Below, piece by piece: positions 17,351 to 25,719 of a stretch of DNA of 64,000 nucleotides. The notes below the pieces were generated by a model. The model did not search any database. It was given only the letters and a program-made list of their open reading frames with translations, and was not told the origin of the DNA. A program made the position numbers and the translations under genes. Source of the DNA: Flavobacterium piscisymbiosum (GTDB taxonomy: Bacteria; Bacteroidota; Bacteroidia; Flavobacteriales; Flavobacteriaceae); contig NZ_JAJJMM010000001.1 in assembly GCF_020905295.1 (NCBI RefSeq), positions 1,240,001 through 1,304,000 on the forward strand. The letters are read 5' to 3'. The stretch's first letter is position 1; each line of letters starts with the position of its first letter.

Positions 17351-18280
17351 ATGATAACAAGTGTTTTTAAAAAATCTACGCCATTAAATTATTCATTGGT
17401 CGTAATTTTAATACTGGTTTTCTTTTTTATTTTTCAAATTAAAGATCCATCATGGGTGAGTTCTTATTTTTTGGCGTTCCAAAAAGTAAGTTTATTGCTC
17501 TTTATTTTAGCCTCTTTTTTCCTGGTTAATTTTATCGTAAAAAAGAACGGACTCAGTAAAGACAATGGTTACGCGATATTTTTTTACTTATTGTTTATAT
17601 TATTCTTCCCCACAATTTTTAATAATGCGAATGTCATATATGCTAACTTTTTTATTCTGTTAGCACTTCGAAGATTAATTTCGCTACAATCCTTAAAAGC
17701 GTCAAAAGAAAAAATATTCGATGCTTCTTTTTGGATTTTAATAGCCGCTTTATTTCAATTTTGGTGTATTCTTTTCCTAATAGTAGTATTTATATCGATT
17801 GTTTTTCATGCTTCGAGAGATTATAGAAACTGGATTTTACCTTTTATAGCGCTTTTTGCAGTATCAATAATCTTTTTATTGATCTCCCTGATCTTTCATA
17901 TCGATATAATAGAATTTTTTCAGAAACGTGCCGTAATCGATTTTGATATTACTTATTTCAAAAATAATTACGAAAATGGAGCACTTTCCATATATGTTGC
18001 AGTCGCTTTGTTTTTTGTAACATCAATGTTAACAACGTTGTCAAACAGACCTCAAATCGTGCATTCTTCATACAAAAAAGTTGTAGCCTGTTTTTTTATA
18101 GCCGCACTTGTTTACATTGTTTCGCCAGATAAAAGCAACGATTTACTGTTGTTTAGCATTGCTCCTTTGACTATTATGGCAGCAAGCCACGTAGAGTACA
18201 TGCAGCAAAAACTCAACAACGAAATTGTTTTTTATGTACTAATTTTGTGTAGTTTATTTACGTTTTTCTCTCAACTATAA
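17351..18280 (+). CDS. Multi-spanning membrane protein (DUF6427-like)
   Basis: A 309-residue protein with about nine hydrophobic segments and no recognisable catalytic motif. It resembles a Flavobacteriaceae family I recall as DUF6427, usually found between purD and upp; that number is from memory. The C-terminus includes YIVSPDKSNDLLLFSIAPL. Its stop overlaps the upp stop region by 6 bases (convergent). Function unknown; conserved linkage suggests a lineage-specific housekeeping membrane role. Confidence 0.75.
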   Translation: MITSVFKKSTPLNYSLVVILILVFFFIFQIKDPSWVSSYFLAFQKVSLLLFILASFFLVNFIVKKNGLSKDNGYAIFFYLLFILFFPTIFNNANVIYANFFILLALRRLISLQSLKASKEKIFDASFWILIAALFQFWCILFLIVVFISIVFHASRDYRNWILPFIALFAVSIIFLLISLIFHIDIIEFFQKRAVIDFDITYFKNNYENGALSIYVAVALFFVTSMLTTLSNRPQIVHSSYKKVVACFFIAALVYIVSPDKSNDLLLFSIAPLTIMAASHVEYMQQKLNNEIVFYVLILCSLFTFFSQL

Positions 18281-18928
18281 TTTGCTTCCGTAAGCAAGAT
18301 CACCTGCGTCACCAAGACCGGGAATAATGTAATTTTTATCATTTAGTTTCTCGTCGAGAGAAGCTACCCATAAATGGCAGTTTTCAGGAAGGCTTTTTTC
18401 AAGAAAAGCAATTCCTTCAGGAGCAGCGATCACCACCACAATATGAATTTCTTTGGGAGTTGCATTCTGAATTAATTTTTCATGCACCGCCACAATAGAC
18501 TGACCGGTTGCCAACATGGGGTCAAGCAATAAAACGGTTTTATCATTAATGTTAGAAACAGCCTGATATTCAACCCGAATTTCGAACTCATGATCATTAT
18601 TAGGATGATATCTGCAAGCCGAAACAAAGCTGTTTTCAGCATGATCAAAGTAGTTCAAAAAGCCGTTATGAAGCGGTAATCCGGCTCTTAAAATCGAACA
18701 TAAAACCAAATCACTTTCAATTTCGGTTGTTTTTTTTATGCCAAGCGGAGTCTCAATTTCAACCTCTTTATACGATAAATCTTTACTCAGTTCATAAGCC
18801 ATAATTTCGCCAATTCGCTCAATATTTCTTCGAAAGCGCATACTGTCGTTCTGAACGTTTATGTTTCTGATTTGACCTAAAAAGTGATTTAAAACGCTAT
18901 TATTTTCAGAAATATAATGGATTTTCAT
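18275..18928 (-). CDS. upp: Uracil phosphoribosyltransferase
   Basis: A 217-residue phosphoribosyltransferase that salvages uracil to UMP with PRPP. The PRPP loop LLLDPMLATGQS lies at about 128-139, and the uracil-binding GLGDAGDLAYG closes the protein at about 205-215. ILRAGLPLHNGF in the first half is the usual hood segment. The ATG at 18928 is preceded by a divergent gene whose true start is further away (19040), leaving about 110 bases for both promoters. Confidence 0.95.
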   Translation of the reverse strand: MKIHYISENNSVLNHFLGQIRNINVQNDSMRFRRNIERIGEIMAYELSKDLSYKEVEIETPLGIKKTTEIESDLVLCSILRAGLPLHNGFLNYFDHAENSFVSACRYHPNNDHEFEIRVEYQAVSNINDKTVLLLDPMLATGQSIVAVHEKLIQNATPKEIHIVVVIAAPEGIAFLEKSLPENCHLWVASLDEKLNDKNYIIPGLGDAGDLAYGSKL

Positions 18929-19011
18929 AATAAAAATTTAGAATTATCAATGGGTTACAGTACGATAACGATTTTTTCATCGTTTTATTCGCACGATAAA
19001 AGTATAAAAAG

Positions 19012-19019
19012 TATCTTTG
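19012..19019 (+). promoter_or_regulatory. -7 promoter motif TATCTTTG for the DUF4254 gene
   Basis: A good TAnnTTTG match 20 bases before the ATG at 19040. It lies inside the longer reading frame that begins at 18917, which supports the downstream start. Confidence 0.5.
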
Positions 19020-19039
19020 TAACTCTAACAAATAAAGAC

Positions 19040-19645
19040 ATGTTTTCAAAATTAGCATATTCTGTTTTCGAACAAAGCATCAAAGATTATCACCAGTTTG
19101 ATAATGTAGATCAGCCTATAAACAATCCTTATCCTAAAGATAAATTCGAACATTTATTATATCTAAAAAACTGGATTGACACTGTTCAATGGCATTTTGA
19201 AGATATTATTCGTGATCCGCAAATTGATCCGGTAGCAGCTCTTACCTTAAAAAGAAGAATCGATGCATCAAATCAGGAACGTACTGATATGGTAGAATAT
19301 ATCGATAGCTATTTTTTACAAAAATACAGCGATGTAAAAGTAAAAGACGGTGCAAAAATCAACTCTGAAAGTCCAGCCTGGGCTTTTGACAGATTGTCTA
19401 TCCTGGCTCTAAAAATTTATCATATGCATGAAGAAGCTACTCGTGCAGAGGCTTCGCAAGAGCACAGAGATAAATGTCAGGAGAAACTAAACATCCTTTT
19501 AGAACAAAGAAGCGACTTATCAACAGCAATTGATGATTTGCTTGCTGATATCGAAAACGGAGATAAATTCATGAAAGTGTACAAACAAATGAAAATGTAC
19601 AATGACGATGAATTGAATCCTGTTTTATACCAAAATAAGAAATAA
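19040..19645 (+). CDS. DUF4254 family protein
   Basis: A protein of 201 residues from the ATG at 19040. The frame is open back to 18917, but the extra 41 residues look non-conserved and contain a promoter motif. The protein is helical and soluble, with the conserved opening FSKLAYSVFEQSIKDYH, HLLYLKNWIDTVQWHFEDI and DRLSILALKIYHM. I recognise it as DUF4254, a Bacteroidota family of unknown activity often beside glycosyltransferase family 9 genes, as here (GT9 at 19852). Confidence 0.85.
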   Translation: MFSKLAYSVFEQSIKDYHQFDNVDQPINNPYPKDKFEHLLYLKNWIDTVQWHFEDIIRDPQIDPVAALTLKRRIDASNQERTDMVEYIDSYFLQKYSDVKVKDGAKINSESPAWAFDRLSILALKIYHMHEEATRAEASQEHRDKCQEKLNILLEQRSDLSTAIDDLLADIENGDKFMKVYKQMKMYNDDELNPVLYQNKK

Positions 19646-19676
19646 TTTCTGGAGCTATTTCCAGCTTTCCATTTCA

Positions 19677-19694
19677 TCCCGATAGCTATCGGGA
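19677..19694. repeat. Dispersed palindrome TCCCGATAGCTATCGGGA, copy 1
   Basis: A perfect 18-base palindrome in the gap before the GT9 gene. Three more copies occur at 37871, 57538 and 62292, always between genes. The rest of the 206-base gap holds fragments typical of Flavobacterium intergenic filler and no gene. Confidence 0.85.
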
Positions 19695-19851
19695 CACAAA
19701 AAAATAGAGTTTCTATTGTTCAAAAAAGAGCTTCCGTTGGTCGCTTTTTTTAAACAAGAAACTTTATTTTTTTTGCTCCGGGATTTTCATTTCAATCTGG
19801 GCTAAAAAACAGACCAGAAAAGAGCAGAATTTAATTTTTAAAAGTCAAAAA

Positions 19852-20889
19852 TTGTCCAATAAAATTAAACATATAGCCGTCATGAGACTTTCTGCAATGG
19901 GAGATGTCGCCATGACGGTTCCTGTTTTACGCGCCTTTGTAAAACAGTATCCAGAGGTAAAAATCACCGTCATTTCACGTCCGTTTTTCAAGCCATTTTT
20001 TGACGAAATCCCAAATCTTGATTTTTTTGCTTTTGATGAAAAAGAACGTCATAAAGGTTTTTCAGGACTTTTGAGATTATTCCGCGATGTCAAAAAACTC
20101 AAAATCGATGCTTTTGCAGATCTTCATAATGTTTTAAGATCCAAAATCGTGAGTTTACTTTTCGCTTTAAGCGGAAAAAAAAGAGCCACGGTTGATAAAG
20201 GAAGAGAAGGCAAAAAAGAATTGACAAGATCAGAAAACAAGATTTTCAAACAATTGCCAACAATGTTCGAAAGACACGCAAAAGTGTTTCAGGAACTTGG
20301 TTTTTATTTAGATTTATCGAATTCTGATTTCCCTGAAAAGGCAACTTTAAGCTCAGAAATCCTCGAAATTATTGGCAGTCAAAACCAAAAATTAATTGGT
20401 ATTGCGCCTTTTGCACAATACAATTCTAAGGTTTATCCGCAGGATTTAATGCAGGAAGTAATTACAAAATTAGCTGAGAATAAGTCGTATAAAATATTAC
20501 TTTTTGGAGGAGGAAAGAAAGAAATCGAAATTTTGGATTCACTTTCTCAACCATTTGAAAATGTAATCAATATGGCCGGGAAAATAAAGTTTCAGCAGGA
20601 ATTACAACTAATTAGTAATCTCGATGTAATGCTTTCTATGGATTCCGGAAACGCACATATTGCAGCAATGTTAGGAGTAAAAGTTGTTACACTTTGGGGT
20701 GCAACACATCCGTACGCAGGATTTTTGCCTTTCAATCAAACGATGGAAAATGCTTTAACTTCAGAGAGAAATCAATATCCACAATTACCAACCTCTGTCT
20801 ATGGGAATAAAATAATTGAAGGTTACGAAGATGCGATGAGAAGTATTTCTCCGGAGAAAGTAGTTTTCAGTATTCAGTCGCAGTTGTAG
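19852..20889 (+). CDS. Glycosyltransferase family 9 (heptosyltransferase-like)
   Basis: A 345-residue GT9 enzyme. The start is a TTG at 19852, giving SNKIKHIAVMRLSAMGDVAM with the family's RLSAMGDV phosphate loop about ten residues in. The ATG at 19882 would cut into the first strand. The donor site shows MDSGNAHIAAMLG near 262-274 and VTLWGATHPYAG. GT9 enzymes build the LPS inner core with ADP-heptose or related sugars; in Bacteroidota the exact donor is uncertain. It ends at a bidirectional terminator. Confidence 0.88.
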   Translation: MSNKIKHIAVMRLSAMGDVAMTVPVLRAFVKQYPEVKITVISRPFFKPFFDEIPNLDFFAFDEKERHKGFSGLLRLFRDVKKLKIDAFADLHNVLRSKIVSLLFALSGKKRATVDKGREGKKELTRSENKIFKQLPTMFERHAKVFQELGFYLDLSNSDFPEKATLSSEILEIIGSQNQKLIGIAPFAQYNSKVYPQDLMQEVITKLAENKSYKILLFGGGKKEIEILDSLSQPFENVINMAGKIKFQQELQLISNLDVMLSMDSGNAHIAAMLGVKVVTLWGATHPYAGFLPFNQTMENALTSERNQYPQLPTSVYGNKIIEGYEDAMRSISPEKVVFSIQSQL

Positions 20890-20910
20890 TAGAAATTCCA
20901 AAATAAAAAA

Positions 20911-20955
20911 ATTCCAAATCCCAATTGTAAAAGTTGGAATTTGGATTTTTTTTTT
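20911..20955. terminator. Intrinsic terminator built from a shared repeat
   Basis: TCCAAATCCCAA (20913-20924) pairs with TTGGAATTTGGA (20934-20945) with one mismatch, followed by a run of ten T. The same 20-base left arm recurs at 22121. It also has an A-tract to the left, so it can serve the converging gene at 20972. Confidence 0.75.
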
Positions 20956-20971
20956 ATTGAAATTTAATTTT

Positions 20972-21367
20972 TTATAACTCAAGAAAAAGATAGCCCATTG
21001 CTTTCTTTTTGTTTCTATCAACTACCACTTTTACAAAATGATTTTCTTTTTCAGTAGCGAGTAAAATATGTTCAAAATCTTCAGTTGAGTTTCTGTAAAC
21101 TTTATGTACTAATTCAGATTCCTTAATTTTTTTTGATAAAATTTTAGCCGCTTTTAATTCACTCACGTAAGGCCAAATATTAAAAAAACTGTCATTAGAT
21201 GATATTTCTTTCATTCCATCAGTCATTGATGAACGATATTTTTCTGCCGAAAGTAATTTAGGAGCTTTTCTGTTTCTTCTTTTTTTAATTATAAAGTAAA
21301 TGCAAAAACAAGAGGTTATTACAAAAAGTACGATAAAAGAGAGGCGGAGGTAATGATGCATTGCCAT
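20972..21367 (-). CDS. Hypothetical membrane-anchored protein
   Basis: A 131-residue protein with one membrane helix near the N-terminus (about 8-28), then a basic KKRRNRK stretch that predicts a cytoplasmic C-terminus of about 100 residues. The soluble part has a beta-rich look in its second half (EHILLATEKENHFVKVVVDR), resembling a small sensor or YcfL-like fold, but I recognise no family. There is no operon partner, and its 3' end lies 17 bases from a bidirectional terminator. Confidence 0.65.
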   Translation of the reverse strand: MAMHHYLRLSFIVLFVITSCFCIYFIIKKRRNRKAPKLLSAEKYRSSMTDGMKEISSNDSFFNIWPYVSELKAAKILSKKIKESELVHKVYRNSTEDFEHILLATEKENHFVKVVVDRNKKKAMGYLFLEL

Positions 21368-21513
21368 GATATTTAATATTTAAACGCGTTGACAAATCTT
21401 ATTTAGCTCTACAATTTCACAAAAGGGGAGATTGCGATTACTGTAATTTCACTTCTAATATAATAAAAAATCGGCAATATTTTAGCAATATTTTGGTTTT
21501 ATTTCAATACCAA

Positions 21514-21822
21514 TTAAAGCCAAATTTTCTCGTCTCTACATCTGCTGTAAATATAATTTTTAAGATTCGAAATTGTTGCTTCATAATTTGGCGCTTCGTA
21601 ACCAAATCGTTCGTGTTCCATTTGTTCTTTTTCGATAGCATTGCAGCCTTTTATAACTTCTTTGAGCATGTCCAGCATCGCAAGTTCCTTATTATTCGTT
21701 TTCTGAAATTTAAGATCAACAATTTCATCTTGCAATTCTTCGCAATATTCTACAAGTTTCTCAACTTCAGGTTCGTCTAAAAGATATTCTTTGCTTTTAA
21801 AAATTTCTCGTACTGATTTCAT
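21514..21822 (-). CDS. Hypothetical small acidic helical protein
   Basis: A 102-residue soluble protein, strongly helical and acidic, with a likely coiled coil over about 15-60 (EPEVEKLVEYCEELQDEIVDL). It contains several Cys residues (27, 60 and 94 approximately) without a metal-motif pattern. No family is recognised. An opposing frame at 21493-21780 is the shadow of this one. It sits alone between repeat-rich gaps. Confidence 0.6.
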   Translation of the reverse strand: MKSVREIFKSKEYLLDEPEVEKLVEYCEELQDEIVDLKFQKTNNKELAMLDMLKEVIKGCNAIEKEQMEHERFGYEAPNYEATISNLKNYIYSRCRDEKIWL

Positions 21823-21941
21823 AAAAAATAAATTACAATTTTAAAAATTGCTTCGCCTGTTCGCTAACGCTTGGGTACAAATTCCAATTTTGGAAGGTGT
21901 AAATTTGGGTTTCGTCTTTGTTAAACCTAGCTGCGCATTTT

Positions 21942-22045
21942 TTGTCATCCCGAGGAACGAGGGATCTCCGCGAGAAACTCCGCAATCAAAATCGCCAATC
22001 TTTGTCGAGCTACTTGCGGAGATCCCTCGTTCCTCGGGATGACAA
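21942..22045. repeat. REP-like element with 30-base perfect inverted repeats
   Basis: The arms 21942-21971 and 22016-22045 are exact reverse complements over 30 bases and enclose 44 bases. The arm contains CCCGAGGAACGAGGGATCT, a motif I know as a recurrent extragenic palindrome in Bacteroidota. No transposase is nearby, so it would be mobilised in trans if at all. Confidence 0.85.
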
Positions 22046-22112
22046 TAATTATGGCTATTTCGTGTGAAATATTTTTAAACTTTGACAAAGATTAAAAAAA
22101 GTAATATTCAAA

Positions 22113-22154
22113 CAAAAAAAATTCCAAATCCCAATTGTAAGTTTGGAATTTGGA
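22113..22154 (-). terminator. Terminator hairpin for the oxidoreductase gene
   Basis: Read on the minus strand, a stem (arms 22122-22134 and 22143-22154, imperfect) is followed by a run of T at 22120-22113. It reuses the same 20-base sequence as the terminator at 20911. Confidence 0.6.
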
Positions 22155-22180
22155 ATTTGAATATTTTTGGAATTTAACGA

Positions 22181-23233
22181 CTAAACATCATCATAATCTA
22201 CATAAATAGACTCTGATGTTGGGTGCGCCTGACACGTTAAGATTAAACCTGAAGCGATTTCTTTATCTGTCAAAATTGAGTTTTTGGTCATTTCGGCACT
22301 TCCTGAAGTTACACGAGCAAGACAGCTGCTGCAAATTCCGCCCTGACAAGAATATGGAGCGTCGATTCCTTGTTTAAGAGCCGCATCTAATATCGTTTGT
22401 TTTTGAGACATTTCGAACGAAACTTCGTCATCATCTACTAAAACAGTAATCTTTGTATGTCCTTCTAATGAAGCTTTTATTTCATTTTCCTGAGATGAAG
22501 AAGTAAAAAGCTCAAACTTAATAGCGGATTCTTTTACGTTTTTCTCCTTCAAAATTGCAGAAACAGTATTGATCATTTCTTCTGGTCCGCACAAGAAAAA
22601 TTTATCAAATTGTAATTCTTTGTGTTTGTTGTTCAGCACAAAATTTACTGAAGATTTCTCGATTCTCCCAAACAAAGCATTTTCGGCTTTAGCCTGACTA
22701 AAAACATAATGCACGAAAAAACGACCTACATATTGCAATTGCAAATCATGCAATTCCTGGTAAAAAATAGTTTCTTCAGGAGTTTTATTTCCGTAAACCA
22801 ATACAAATGAACTTTTTGGTTCACTTTTCAAAACCGATTTTATGATCGAAAGCACAGGAGTAATTCCGCTTCCGGCAACAAAAGCTGCGTAGTTTTTTTG
22901 TCTTTCAGCATCTGGTTCAAAAGTAAAAACTCCTTCCGGATGACCAACTTCAAGAACATCGCCTGCTTTAAGTCTGGTATTTGCAAACTGAGAAAACAAA
23001 CCGTTTTTTACTGCTTTTACTGCAATTCGCAATTCGCCGCTTTCTGGTGCAGAACAAATAGAATATGCACGACGAATTTCTTGATTATCAAGAGTTAATT
23101 TTAAATTTATGTATTGCCCGGCTATAAATTTATAGTCAGGTTTTAGTTCTTCGGGAACATTAAAAAGTACAGAAACCGCGTCGTTTGTTTCGCGTTTTAC
23201 CTCTTTAATTATAAGTTTTAAGAATGAAGGCAT
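22181..23233 (-). CDS. Ferredoxin-NADP reductase-like protein with C-terminal 2Fe-2S domain (PaaE-like)
   Basis: A 350-residue electron-transfer protein in three parts. An FAD domain (about 1-110) carries RRAYSICSAP. An NAD(P) domain (about 111-235) carries FVAGSGITPVLSI. A plant-type ferredoxin domain (about 262-350) has Cys at 296, 301, 304 and 334 in the C-x4-C-x2-C-x29-C pattern. This is the layout of PaaE, the reductase of phenylacetyl-CoA epoxidase. No paaABCD genes are in the window, so it may instead serve another oxygenase or desaturase. Confidence 0.85.
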   Translation of the reverse strand: MPSFLKLIIKEVKRETNDAVSVLFNVPEELKPDYKFIAGQYINLKLTLDNQEIRRAYSICSAPESGELRIAVKAVKNGLFSQFANTRLKAGDVLEVGHPEGVFTFEPDAERQKNYAAFVAGSGITPVLSIIKSVLKSEPKSSFVLVYGNKTPEETIFYQELHDLQLQYVGRFFVHYVFSQAKAENALFGRIEKSSVNFVLNNKHKELQFDKFFLCGPEEMINTVSAILKEKNVKESAIKFELFTSSSQENEIKASLEGHTKITVLVDDDEVSFEMSQKQTILDAALKQGIDAPYSCQGGICSSCLARVTSGSAEMTKNSILTDKEIASGLILTCQAHPTSESIYVDYDDV

Positions 23234-23320
23234 GATTGTATATTTTATGCAAAAGTAGCAAACGGAGATTAAATGTCAGGCACGAAATAATTATTTTTAA
23301 CTTTTTTTGTAACGTTTCCC

Positions 23321-23328
23321 TACATTTG
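23321..23328 (+). promoter_or_regulatory. -7 promoter motif TACATTTG for the ABC exporter genes
   Basis: Matches TAnnTTTG 33 bases before the ATG at 23362. It supports that start over the frame's first ATG at 23236. Confidence 0.5.
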
Positions 23329-23361
23329 ATCTCTTACTACAAAACTGAAAACCAAATAACC

Positions 23362-24822
23362 ATGATTAAAAAGTTTATTTATCTCGAATGGAAAGCCTTT
23401 ACCAGATCTGCATCCTTTGGTGCAAATGTGGCAATGAAAATTTTAATAGGTTTTTTGATGGTCTATTTCTCGGTACTTTTTATCGGGATGGGCGTTGGAG
23501 CATTTTATGTATTACGAAAAATGAATCTCGAACCCTTATCGACTATCAATCAATTTTTAATTTATTATTTTCTTTTTGATCTTGTAGTGCGCTTGTTAAT
23601 GCAGGCAATTCCGGTATTGAATATAAAACCATTATTGGTTTTACCTTTCAAAAAACCAACCATTGTTCATTTCTCTTTAGGCAAAACAGCTTTGTCTTTT
23701 TTTAATTGGGTTCATGCCCTTTTCTTCATCCCTTTTTCGATTGTGCTAGCCATGGAAGGTTATGATGTTACAGGAATTATTTTTTGGCTTTTAGCGGCAT
23801 TTTCTTTAGTCTATATCAATAATTTCCTGAATATTATTTTAAGTAATATCGATAAATTATTTGTTGTTTTTATTGGAGTTATTATGGCTTTGGGAGCAGC
23901 ACAATATTATAAAGTATTTGATATTACGACTTTTACAACGCCTGTTTTTCAGGGATTCTATGAAACAAAAGGATTGTTTATAATTCCAATTTTGGCATTA
24001 GCCGGACTGTATGTATTTACGGTTAAGTATTTCAAAAACAATCTGTTTTTAGATGCCGGACTTTCTAAAAAAGAAGATATCGCAACAACCGAAAATCTTT
24101 CCTGGCTCAATCAGTTTGGAACTTTAGGAACCTTTCTAAAAAATGATATCAAACTGATTAAGAGGAACAAAAGATCAAAAACGACGATATTTATGAGTGT
24201 TTTCTTTTTGTTCTACGGATTCATCTTTTTCGGAAACACACATCAGCCTGAGGTAATGCATATTTTTGCAGGGATTTTTGTTTCCGGAGGATTTCTATTC
24301 GTCTTTGGTCAGTTTGTACCAAGTTGGGACAGCTCATATTATCAATTAATGATGACACAAAATATTCCGTATCGCGGTTATATTACTTCAAAATGGTGGC
24401 TTATTGTTATTGGTACTATTATTTCAACCATTATCGCTTCGTTTTATCTTTTTTTCGGATGGGAAATTTACTTAACTATTGTTATTGGAGCCATTTATAA
24501 TATTGGAGTAAACTCGCACTTAGTACTTTTAGGCGGAGCATTTACCAAAACTCCTATCGATTTAAGTTCGGCCGGCGGTGCTTTTGGAGATAAAAAAGCC
24601 TTTAATGTTAGTGCGATGTTATTGACTTTACCAAAACTATTATTGCCATTAGGACTTTATGCAATCGGTCTTTATTTAGGAAACAAAACCATCGGATTAG
24701 CGTTAGTTGCCGGAGCCGGAGTTTTAGGTTTTATCTTAAAAGACAAAGTTTTTTCATTAATCGAAAAAAGATATAAAATCGAGAAATACAGTACGATAAG
24801 TGCTTATAAACAAAAGAACTAA
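23362..24822 (+). CDS. ABC exporter membrane subunit (DUF5687-like)
   Basis: A 486-residue membrane protein from the ATG at 23362. The frame runs back to 23236, but the extra 42 residues are untypical and cover the promoter. There are about eleven to twelve hydrophobic segments, with a soluble stretch at about 225-265. The opening IKKFIYLEWKAFTRSASFG matches a Bacteroidota permease family I recall as DUF5687. The ATPase gene 112 bases downstream completes a two-component ABC transporter. The substrate is unknown. Confidence 0.8.
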   Translation: MIKKFIYLEWKAFTRSASFGANVAMKILIGFLMVYFSVLFIGMGVGAFYVLRKMNLEPLSTINQFLIYYFLFDLVVRLLMQAIPVLNIKPLLVLPFKKPTIVHFSLGKTALSFFNWVHALFFIPFSIVLAMEGYDVTGIIFWLLAAFSLVYINNFLNIILSNIDKLFVVFIGVIMALGAAQYYKVFDITTFTTPVFQGFYETKGLFIIPILALAGLYVFTVKYFKNNLFLDAGLSKKEDIATTENLSWLNQFGTLGTFLKNDIKLIKRNKRSKTTIFMSVFFLFYGFIFFGNTHQPEVMHIFAGIFVSGGFLFVFGQFVPSWDSSYYQLMMTQNIPYRGYITSKWWLIVIGTIISTIIASFYLFFGWEIYLTIVIGAIYNIGVNSHLVLLGGAFTKTPIDLSSAGGAFGDKKAFNVSAMLLTLPKLLLPLGLYAIGLYLGNKTIGLALVAGAGVLGFILKDKVFSLIEKRYKIEKYSTISAYKQKN

Positions 24823-24934
24823 TTAGAGAATGTGCCAATTTGATAATGAAAATTTTATCCAATTGACATCAAACTTAAACAACAAGCAAGAGATTTTTTA
24901 ATCTAAAATCAATCATCTAAAATCTAAAATCACC

Positions 24935-25630
24935 ATGATACAAGTAAATCAACTTTCAAAACAATATAACGGAACTACAGTTTTAAATATTAACAACCTT
25001 GAAATTCCAAAAGGACAAAGCTTTGGCTTAGTGGGTAATAACGGTGCAGGAAAAACAACTTTCTTTAGTTTGTTATTAGATCTTATTCAGCCTTCGACAG
25101 GAAATATTACAAGTAATTCTATTCAGGTAAATACGAGCGAAAACTGGAAATCTTTTACAGGATCTTTTCTTGATGAAAGTTTTCTGATAGGTTACTTAAC
25201 ACCAGAGGAATACTTTTATTTTATTGGAGATTTGCGTCATCAAAATAAAGCCGATATTGATGCTTTATTAAAGCAACATGAAGAATTTTTTAATGGAGAG
25301 ATTCTGAACAATAAAAAATATTTAAGAGATTTATCAAAAGGGAATCAGAAAAAAGTGGGGATTATTGCCACACTTATAGGAAATCCTGAAGTGGTAATCT
25401 TAGACGAACCTTTTGCCAATTTAGATCCAACAACCGTAAGCCGATTAAAAAAAATAATAAAAGATTTAGCCGATAATCCAAATGTTACAGTGCTGGTTTC
25501 CAGTCATGATTTGCAGCATACAGTAGAGGTTTGCGATAGAATTGTGGCTCTTAATAAAGGCGAAGTGGTGAAGGATATTCAAACTTCAAAAGAAACCTTA
25601 CAAGAACTGGAATCGTTTTTTGCGGTTTAA
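24935..25630 (+). CDS. ABC transporter ATP-binding protein
   Basis: A 231-residue ABC ATPase. Walker A GNNGAGKTT is at 34-42, the Q-loop region follows, the signature LSKGNQKK is at about 132-139, Walker B VVILDEPFANLDP is at about 152-164, and the switch histidine is in SSHDL. The signature has K-G-N-Q instead of the usual S-G-G-Q, common in Bacteroidota exporters of this type. It pairs with the permease just upstream. Confidence 0.9.
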   Translation: MIQVNQLSKQYNGTTVLNINNLEIPKGQSFGLVGNNGAGKTTFFSLLLDLIQPSTGNITSNSIQVNTSENWKSFTGSFLDESFLIGYLTPEEYFYFIGDLRHQNKADIDALLKQHEEFFNGEILNNKKYLRDLSKGNQKKVGIIATLIGNPEVVILDEPFANLDPTTVSRLKKIIKDLADNPNVTVLVSSHDLQHTVEVCDRIVALNKGEVVKDIQTSKETLQELESFFAV

Positions 25631-25719
25631 ATATTCTATATTTCAAAAAGAAGCGTATTTTTACAAGTCAATATACTAAAAGTACATTTTAGAAGTTAAT
25701 TGATTTAAACTCTTTTCTA

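Larger units (their letters stand above)
21823..22180. other. Gene-free interval with two repeat elements
   Basis: This 358-base gap contains a 30-base perfect inverted repeat (21942-22045) and a terminator-like hairpin (22121-22154). A plus-strand frame through the first repeat (21848-22042) is not credible as a gene. Confidence 0.7.

Noticed and set aside
18917..19039. Longer N-terminus of the DUF4254 protein
   Set aside because: It nearly overlaps the divergent upp start and contains the -7 motif at 19012.
21848..22042. A 64-codon plus-strand frame
   Set aside because: It runs through the REP-like inverted repeat, whose arms impose its sequence; no signal or family features.
22181..23233. 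Phenylacetate degradation operon
   Set aside because: Only a PaaE-like reductase is present; paaABCD and the downstream enzymes are missing, and the two PaaK-like ligases lie in other operons.
23236..23361. Longer N-terminus of the ABC permease
   Set aside because: The extra residues are unlike the family and cover a TACATTTG promoter motif; the ATG at 23362 fits better.
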